A stretch of 64,000 nucleotides of DNA from Mogibacterium sp. Lineage in GTDB: Bacteria > Bacillota > Clostridia > Peptostreptococcales > Anaerovoracaceae. Location of the stretch: the NCBI GenBank assembly GCA_017512365.1, contig JAFWGQ010000014.1, positions 221,634 through 285,633 on the forward strand, read 5' to 3'. Shown here in pieces: positions 59,342 through 64,000 of the stretch; the first letter of the stretch is position 1; every line of letters starts with the position of its first letter. Below the pieces are notes generated by a model. It ran no database searches. It had not been told where the DNA came from and saw nothing but the letters and a program-made list of their open reading frames with translations. A program made the position numbers and the translations under genes.

Positions 59342-60496
59342 TTATGAGATCTGGTTTCCCTCCACATCGAATGTGAAAGATTTTGAATAATTCTGGAACG
59401 GCCATACTTCAACTGTCTTTTTCTCGTTGTTGTAAATGGCGCTGTATTGCGTCATGGAAGTGCCGGCGGCACTTGTATATGAGTTCTGTACCACACTCCG
59501 GAGTATCACCAATGCGGCGGATTCCGGCATTCTTGTATAATAATCTTTCTTTTCTGTATCCCTGTAGCATTCAAGCTGTCCCAGGATCGCAGCAAAGCGA
59601 TGATAGCCATGACCGTAACCGTAATCATATTTGTAATCTGATACCAATTCTTCGTCAGTCATTTTTACGGCCTCTTCTCTGAGCTTGCCGTTCCTGTAGG
59701 AGTCCTCCATATCATCGCTGCCCAGGTAAAAATTAGTGCAAATATCAGAAGGAATAACCTGGATCTCACTGTTACGGCTCTCGATCACGACGCTGCGTCC
59801 GCTTTCATCAGACACCATAAAATGACAGTCCTGCCAGTCTTCCGGTACAAGTATGCCGGTCTTCGTTTTCCGGATAGCCTCATCGACATTCGCGCAGTCA
59901 TCCAGTATGTAACGAAGCAGCATGCTTGATCCTGCCGGGAATCTTGAAGGCTGATCTCCTTCCTTGATATCCACACGCTGAATGGATGCGTAAAGCCCCT
60001 TTTCATTGATCCCATCCATGCACTGATAAGGCAGAATATCCAGCATATCAGGGTCAAAGCCCTTCTTGTCCGGTCCGCCCTGCTGCAGCAGCGGATCGTT
60101 TTCGCCGCACCAGACTGCATCGGCCACAGCGATCGATTCATACTTGCCTTCAGGCTTGCAGTGAAGGATGATGTTGAGCCCCGTCACTGTAGGGTCTTCT
60201 TCAGATACATGGTGCGCAAAATCATAATTCCTGCAGGTTATAGGCTCTACTCCGACGTTGTGGGTAAAAAAGACCGAGCAGCCGGGATCGATGTAACCGA
60301 TCTTCCTCATGGCGTCCATCACTTCCTGACCATAGTAGTCCTTAGTGTAGTCCATGTAATACAAATAGCCGTCATCATCAAGCCGCTTCACAGCAACATT
60401 GTTTTTATTGTCAGATACATTGTTGATAACCAGCGCCGCCGCTATCAATCCTGCCAGTAAACACGCTGCTATGATAAGATTTTTTCTATTTTTCAT
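59342..60496 (-). CDS. choloylglycine/penicillin-acylase-like linear amide hydrolase (Ntn)
   Basis: A 384-residue membrane-anchored Ntn-hydrolase-like enzyme. A hydrophobic N-terminal helix (NLIIAACLLAGLIAAALVI) leads to a short region and the presumed nucleophile Cys73 in YIDPGCSVFFTHN, then CRNYDF at 88-93 as in bile-salt-hydrolase relatives (GRNYD). NEKGLYASIQ, ESRNSEIQVIPSDICTNFYL and TQYSAIYNNEKKTVEVW fit the later strands. The Cys is internal, so autocleavage after Gly72 would be needed. Acyl-amide substrates are likely, not bile salts in particular. The ATG at 60496 is chosen (GGAG upstream); one at 60520 is possible. Confidence 0.8.
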   Translation of the reverse strand: MKNRKNLIIAACLLAGLIAAALVINNVSDNKNNVAVKRLDDDGYLYYMDYTKDYYGQEVMDAMRKIGYIDPGCSVFFTHNVGVEPITCRNYDFAHHVSEEDPTVTGLNIILHCKPEGKYESIAVADAVWCGENDPLLQQGGPDKKGFDPDMLDILPYQCMDGINEKGLYASIQRVDIKEGDQPSRFPAGSSMLLRYILDDCANVDEAIRKTKTGILVPEDWQDCHFMVSDESGRSVVIESRNSEIQVIPSDICTNFYLGSDDMEDSYRNGKLREEAVKMTDEELVSDYKYDYGYGHGYHRFAAILGQLECYRDTEKKDYYTRMPESAALVILRSVVQNSYTSAAGTSMTQYSAIYNNEKKTVEVWPFQNYSKSFTFDVEGNQIS

Positions 60497-60526
60497 TTTT
60501 GTCAGTCTCCATCTATTCATTATTTC

Positions 60527-60555
60527 TTTGGTGATGTTATAATCTCTTATTTTCC
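60527..60555 (-). repeat. short fic-gene fragment at a deletion scar
   Basis: This 29-nt stretch matches 62639-62667 inside the Fic gene with two mismatches and 22 consecutive identical bases. In both places the minus-strand frame reads KIRDYNI. Here it is joined directly to the rlmD-like repeat at 60571-60659, and the rest of fic is missing. Confidence 0.75.
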
Positions 60556-60570
60556 TCTGAATCTTTGATC

Positions 60571-60659
60571 CGATAGTAATCCTCCATCTTCACGTTCAGT
60601 TTCACATGGGAATCCGCTTTTCGGTTGCTCACCCGCTCGAGGAGCACACAACTTTCGAC
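60571..60659 (-). repeat. rlmD-3'-end-like repeat, copy 1
   Basis: 89 nt, matching copy 3 (63064-63152) with about three mismatches. The minus-strand frame encodes VESCVLLERVSNRKADSHVK then LNVKMEDYYRIKDS, like the C-terminus of RlmD/RumA-type 23S rRNA methyltransferases ('MFPHT.HVE.V.LL'). There is no start and no methyltransferase core. It stands upstream of the amide hydrolase. Confidence 0.8.
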
Positions 60660-60859
60660 TGTTGTCCGCCTGAGCAACCGAATTTCATAATATCCGCTTT
60701 CACATTCAGTTTCACGTAGGAAGCCGCTTTTCGGTTGCTCACGCGTTCAAGAAGGACAGCGACTTCCACATACCCCAAGACACCATTATGGATGTCACCC
60801 GTATGAGGGAACATTTCCACAATTCCGTCTGTATGCGGAAACATTTCTACAGTTTCCAT
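60629..60859 (-). pseudogene. rlmD-3'-end-like remnant, copy 2 (repeat core 60701-60771)
   Basis: A short frame reads VEMFPHTDGIVEMFPHTGD, with a direct duplication, then YVEVAVLLERVSNRKAASY and VKLNVKADI, a diverged copy of the repeat. MFPHT followed by VE..VLL is the signature of the RlmD/TrmA C-terminal end, here displaced and interrupted. It runs on toward copy 1 in tandem. No intact rlmD is in the window. The gap 60497-60864 has no other recognisable gene. Confidence 0.65.
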
Positions 60860-60864
60860 TTTAG

Positions 60865-61683
60865 CTATAATGCATCTTTAGGGCAGTTTTTTACACATTC
60901 CATACAAAGTATACACTCTGTGCCGTTCAACCGCTTTCTGCTGTTATCTGTTACATCGACATTCATTGGACATACTTTTTTGCACTTTCCACAGGAAATA
61001 CACTTGTCTTTATCACATTTAATGCGCAGCAGGGAGAAGTAACTCATTGGTTTCAGAAAAACAGTAATCGGGCAGATGTATTTACAAAAAGCCCGGTTGT
61101 CCTTAAATGCATAGGCCAGGATTATACCTATTGCATAATAAATTACGTTTCCTGCTATAAATGCCCAGAACATAATTCTCTCTATATTTCCGACTTTTGC
61201 AAGGAATAAGGCTGCAACAAAGATCAGAGAGACTGCAAAAGTTATATATCTGATCCATCCGATTTTCTTCCTTGGTTCTTTCGGAACTTTATATGGCAGA
61301 AAATCCAGTACCATTGCTGTCCAGCAGGCATATCCGCACCATCCTCTGCCAAACACCAATGGTCCGAATATTTTTGCTACGGCATAGTGTATTGTTGTTG
61401 CTTCAAATACACCTGTAAACAAATAGTACCAGAAGCCCTCAATCTGCATATTTTCATTACAGATGAGTCCAAAATATATAAGCATGTACAAACCGACAAG
61501 AAGCTGCACGATACGGCGGGCATACTTATGCTTCCTGATAAACAGGAAAACCCCGAGAGATATGGACAGACCGATATAACTGAAATTGAAAAGATAAAAA
61601 ATATTACCTTTTGTCAGCCATAACGTCACTGCCACGGTTTCAAATATTGCCAGCATCAGCACCGGCATCAAATATTTTTTCAA
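60865..61683 (-). CDS. NapH/NosR-like membrane polyferredoxin
   Basis: A 272-residue membrane protein with about six transmembrane helices, the GRGWCGYACWTAMVLDFLPY and CKYICPITV motifs of 4Fe-4S membrane proteins, and a C-terminal pair of ferredoxin clusters: CDKDKCISCGKCKKVCPMNV and CILCMECVKNCPKDAL. It should move electrons across or along the membrane; the donor and acceptor are unknown. The start is a TTG at 61683 with GGAGG 9 nt upstream. Copy 2 of the repeat begins 6 nt after its stop, and the winged-helix fragment precedes it. Confidence 0.88.
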   Translation of the reverse strand: MKKYLMPVLMLAIFETVAVTLWLTKGNIFYLFNFSYIGLSISLGVFLFIRKHKYARRIVQLLVGLYMLIYFGLICNENMQIEGFWYYLFTGVFEATTIHYAVAKIFGPLVFGRGWCGYACWTAMVLDFLPYKVPKEPRKKIGWIRYITFAVSLIFVAALFLAKVGNIERIMFWAFIAGNVIYYAIGIILAYAFKDNRAFCKYICPITVFLKPMSYFSLLRIKCDKDKCISCGKCKKVCPMNVDVTDNSRKRLNGTECILCMECVKNCPKDAL

Positions 61684-61744
61684 TCAATAGTTCCTCCAAT
61701 ATGCTTTTTCATCCAGTCGTAATGATTTTCATCCAAATCAGCAT

Positions 61745-61909
61745 TTATTTGGACGAAAAATATTTGCTGTCAGCACGAACGTAAAATGTACTTCTTCCGG
61801 ATCCTTCCCGAATGATAAGTCCTTCTTCAGTAAGTCTCTTAAAGGCCGCAAGGCCTGAGGACATTCCTATGCTTGGACAATGAGCTACAACCTCTCTTGT
61901 TTTAATCAT
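61745..61909 (-). CDS. 54-residue winged-helix fragment
   Basis: A small ORF starting MIKTREVVAHCPSIGMSSGL, then AAFKRLTEEGLIIREGSGRS and TFYVRADS. This is the helix-turn-helix plus wing that ends many Fic and ArsR/MarR-like proteins ('L...GLI...GSGR.T.Y'). It begins 3 nt after the Fic stop, although the Fic protein already has its own C-terminal winged helix. It is therefore likely the leftover tail of another Fic-type gene, possibly still translated through coupling. Confidence 0.6.
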   Translation of the reverse strand: MIKTREVVAHCPSIGMSSGLAAFKRLTEEGLIIREGSGRSTFYVRADSKYFSSK

Positions 61910-61912
61910 TTT

Positions 61913-63034
61913 TTAGTTTCTCCTGAATAAGTATTTCCCTTTTCCTTTTCCCTTCATAGGATATATTACTCCCCAATCCAGCATCTTTTTAATCAATGCA
62001 GACGCCGGAGAAGCCGTTATGGATAACTCACTCATCACTTCGGTACGTCCAAAAAACTGATCATACCCGAATCGCTCGAACATAACCTGAATATGCTGTT
62101 TTGTTTTATTGCTTACATCGTCAGGAACTTCAATATGCTGTTCATTTTTTTGAATATCCTGTTTTTGGCCTTGAATGTCCTGTTTTCGATCCTGAATGTC
62201 CTGTTTTTGCATTTTCCATCGAACATGCATATAACGATTCTTCAATTCGTTAGACTCTCCAAACAGGAGATTTCTTAAAAAAAGTTCCAAATACTCCGTT
62301 GTTTCCCGGATGCCTTTTGACAGATCATTGTAGTTTGCTCTTACCAGAGAATTTCTAAAATACCACGAATTTGCCGCAAAAATATCATTAGTGACATCAA
62401 ATCCCATAGATCTAAGATACTTAATGAAAAACACTGCTGTTGTTCTGGTATTTCCTTCCCCAAATGCATGTATTTGCCAGAGTCTTGATACAAAACTGGC
62501 CAGATGAGGAATTATATCTGAAATACTGTTCAGCGGATATTCATACTCATTCTCAGTCCTGATATCATATTCCAGCATTTCTCGAAGCTCCAAAGCGTTA
62601 CCGTAATGAATAGATTCTCCGTCAAGTACCCACTCCTTTTTGGAAATGTTATAATCTCTTATTTTCCCAGCATGGGAGTAGATTCCTTTAAACAGCCTTC
62701 TGTGAATTCCGATATACTGAGGCACTGAAAAAGTAAACGCATTTTCTGAAAGGATAGCGGCTATACGAGCTGAAACAATATCCGCTTCTTTCGTCCTGTC
62801 TGCGTCCCTCTCTTTTGATTCCTCATAATAACTCTCTATGAGTCTACCGGCTTCCGAAAGCGTAATCTCGCCCTCAATATTTTGTTTTGCAATATTTTTC
62901 AGATAATCAGAAGTATCAAGGCCATCGACTGCCTGAAGCCCCATTGCAGTATACCAGGCATATCCCAGTTCACGTTTGGATGGTTCTGATTGCCTGATAT
63001 ATTCCTCAAAAGGATCCTTTTTTATATCATCCAT
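61913..63034 (-). CDS. Fic family protein (AMP-transferase type)
   Basis: A 373-residue Fic protein. An N-terminal helical part (EEYIRQSEPSKRELGYAWYT, then YLKNIAKQNIEGEITLSEA) resembles a built-in VbhA-type antitoxin segment, though the inhibitory [ST]xxxE[GN] motif is not clean (AVDG). The Fic core has IHAFGEGNTRTTAVFFIKYL, i.e. H-x-F-x2-GN-x-R with Thr instead of the second Gly. Four KQDIQ-like heptad steps follow (QKQDIQDRKQDIQGQKQDIQ) and a winged helix ends in KGKGKYLFRRN. The ATG at 63034 is chosen over GTG 63043. Its start overlaps the stop of the rlmD-like remnant frame. Confidence 0.87.
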   Translation of the reverse strand: MDDIKKDPFEEYIRQSEPSKRELGYAWYTAMGLQAVDGLDTSDYLKNIAKQNIEGEITLSEAGRLIESYYEESKERDADRTKEADIVSARIAAILSENAFTFSVPQYIGIHRRLFKGIYSHAGKIRDYNISKKEWVLDGESIHYGNALELREMLEYDIRTENEYEYPLNSISDIIPHLASFVSRLWQIHAFGEGNTRTTAVFFIKYLRSMGFDVTNDIFAANSWYFRNSLVRANYNDLSKGIRETTEYLELFLRNLLFGESNELKNRYMHVRWKMQKQDIQDRKQDIQGQKQDIQKNEQHIEVPDDVSNKTKQHIQVMFERFGYDQFFGRTEVMSELSITASPASALIKKMLDWGVIYPMKGKGKGKYLFRRN

Positions 63035-63212
63035 CCGCTTCACCGCCTTTCGAGTCTTTAATTCGATAGTAATCCTCCATCTTCACGTTCAGTTTCACAT
63101 GGGAATCCGCTTTTCGGTTGCTCACCCGCTCAAGGAGCACGCAACTTTCCACATGGCAAGACACTATCAATTTGATAAACACAACTCCTCTAGTAATAGG
63201 GAAATTGTCCAT
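63027..63212 (-). pseudogene. rlmD-3'-end-like remnant, copy 3 (repeat 63064-63152), upstream of fic
   Basis: A 61-codon frame, MDNFPITRGVVFIKLIVSC then HVESCVLLERVSNRKADSHV and KLNVKMEDYYRIKDSKGGEA. The HVESCVLL part matches the RlmD C-terminus; the first 19 codons do not. It ends TGA overlapping the Fic ATG, so it could work as a coupling leader peptide. Between this frame and the terminator (63213-63303) I see only an AT-rich stretch, which must hold the fic promoter, but no convincing -35/-10 pair. Confidence 0.6.
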
Positions 63213-63303
63213 CTTTGGTAGGTAAAATTGTCATAGTGTTTTAGCCGCTTATTCTTAATCAAACCCACACTTATAATAGCAGTTTTCCAGGTTTATCGGA
63301 ATA

Positions 63304-63339
63304 TAAAAAACCTCCTTACAGCCATTGAACTGCAAGGAG
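63304..63339 (-). terminator. terminator of the recombinase gene
   Basis: In the transcript CTCCTTGCAG pairs over 10 bp (one G-U) with CTGTAAGGAG around TTCAATGG and is followed by GTTTTTTATA. It insulates fic from the recombinase. Confidence 0.8.
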
Positions 63340-63355
63340 ATTTGCCTGTGTATAT

Positions 63356-63880
63356 CTACGCCTCAACAGTGACATCGTAGCCCATTTTGAAGACTACCTT
63401 TATGTCTTTATCCGTAATAAGAATCTTCTCTATCAATTTCCTGACAAGAGCGTCATCATATTCAGTAATTCCGGTCGGAAGAGTCTTAATAAAGTCCATC
63501 AGTTTATCGGCTTGTCTGACAGCTTCCTCCTGCTCTGCATCATTAAGTAGTATCTGGTGTTTTTCATCGCGCAGTCTATATATTTCATTTACTGTATCGT
63601 CGTACTCACTGTCATTTTCATTAAGTGTGATCAGTTTCTTTTGTGCAGCCTTCAGATCCTCTTCGACTTCTTTTACCTCTTTTAATCTTTTGCTTCCCAT
63701 TGTCTTTATGAGGCTTTCCCTATACTTATCATAAAAGTCGTCTGTAAGGCTCAAAACGCCATTTATCGCCGTTATTATTGCTTCGTGTAGATCCTCTTCT
63801 CGTATGGTTCGTGAAGAACAAGGTATTCCACTGTTCTTGCTATCCAACCGACTTACACATCTACTACAATGTATTTGTGG
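63356..63880 (-). pseudogene. C-terminal part of a large serine recombinase
   Basis: A 174-codon open frame without a credible start. It begins PQIHCSRCVSRLDSKNSGIP, then CSSRTIREEDLHEAIITAIN: the end of the recombinase zinc ribbon and the transition helix seen in TnpX/phage-type large serine recombinases. A coiled coil follows (EVKEVEEDLKAAQKKLITLN, VNEIYRLRDEKHQILL) and a C-terminal beta piece, DKDIKVVFKMGYDVTVEA. A TAA at 63881-63883 stops the frame in the middle of the zinc ribbon, and the sequence to 64000 does not continue the protein in any frame I can read, so it is interrupted here. Confidence 0.7.
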
Positions 63881-63890
63881 TTAATACTCC

Positions 63891-63911
63891 TAACATCCAG
63901 TTGGGATGTTA
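63891..63911. repeat. short inverted repeat at the recombinase break
   Basis: TAACATCC and GGATGTTA, 8 perfect base pairs around AGTTG. It lies 8 nt beyond the stop that interrupts the recombinase frame, with no U tract. The 63881-64000 stretch holds no recognisable gene; it may be the end of an inserted element. Confidence 0.4.
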
Positions 63912-64000
63912 TCCATCTCGTTGCTTAAGCTGTTAGAATGAGAAGGCAATCGGTCTGACTATACACTCTCTGGATTCTTACGTCCGTTGTGGAGTCTGTC

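Noticed and set aside
60565-63165. The repeats as ends of an insertion sequence
   Set aside because: The copies are direct, coding-derived, unequal, and no transposase lies between them.
63165-63180. TATCAATTTGATA palindrome as a Fic operator
   Set aside because: The palindrome is short and AT-rich, lies within the remnant frame, and has no second copy to support it.

Overview
The window reads as a chromosomal segment of a low-to-mid GC Bacillota, class Clostridia. The evidence is the neighbourhoods alaS-ireB-ruvX, rplU-rpmA-obgE, rpmB-Asp23-recG-rsmD-coaD, strong Shine-Dalgarno sites, a CGAAC-N4-GTTC type SOS box, and Cna-B/pilin-type surface proteins. A family XIII/Anaerovoracaceae-like anaerobe is my guess, not shown. 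No rRNA genes and no CRISPR array were seen. Almost everything left of 21.7 kb is on the minus strand.

Region 1 (1-21.75 kb) is housekeeping: a secreted propeller-like protein (cut by the window edge), ruvX, ireB, alaS, a DUF896 protein, a stand-alone Spo0A-type DNA-binding domain, comEA, obgE, rpmA, rplU, recA with SOS box, cinA, pgsA, rimO, ftsK, rpmF, tRNA-Pro(CGG), tmcAL, a coiled-coil protein, coaD, rsmD, recG, an Asp23-like protein and rpmB. Oddities are an L21 with a Lys/Ala linker and a helix-extension-helix tail, an L27 without the usual cleaved leader (and no prp gene), an FtsK with an N-terminal AT-hook, and loss of yloV between the Asp23-like gene and recG.

Region 2 (21.9-29.8 kb, plus strand): a membrane-anchored M20-like protein lacking obvious metal ligands, a class A PBP with a 400-residue charged cytoplasmic extension, a sodium:neurotransmitter-symporter-family transporter, and an MgtC-like protein whose promoter suggests a leaderless mRNA.

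Region 3 (29.9-50.1 kb): a 5,650-residue surface protein built of about 30 isopeptide-type domains, preceded by a small membrane protein; a thioredoxin-fold lipoprotein; a chimeric scar made of a sugar-transporter remnant and the C-terminus of another surface protein; and a diguanylate cyclase.

Region 4 (50.1-60.5 kb): a DUF3089 hydrolase that has lost its 5' end, a secreted papain-like protease, and an overlapping MATE-NRPS gene pair that looks like a compact biosynthesis/export unit, with an Ntn amidase upstream and two HAD-phosphatase C-terminal remnants at its borders.

Region 5 (60.5-64 kb) is AT-rich and recombined: three copies of a fragment that looks like the 3' end of rlmD/rumA, a polyferredoxin membrane protein, a Fic protein, an orphan winged-helix fragment, a deletion-derivative of fic, and the C-terminal part of a large serine recombinase. 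The strongest leads for something undescribed are the NRPS-MATE-protease unit, the rlmD-3'-end/fic modules, and the giant multi-isopeptide adhesin.
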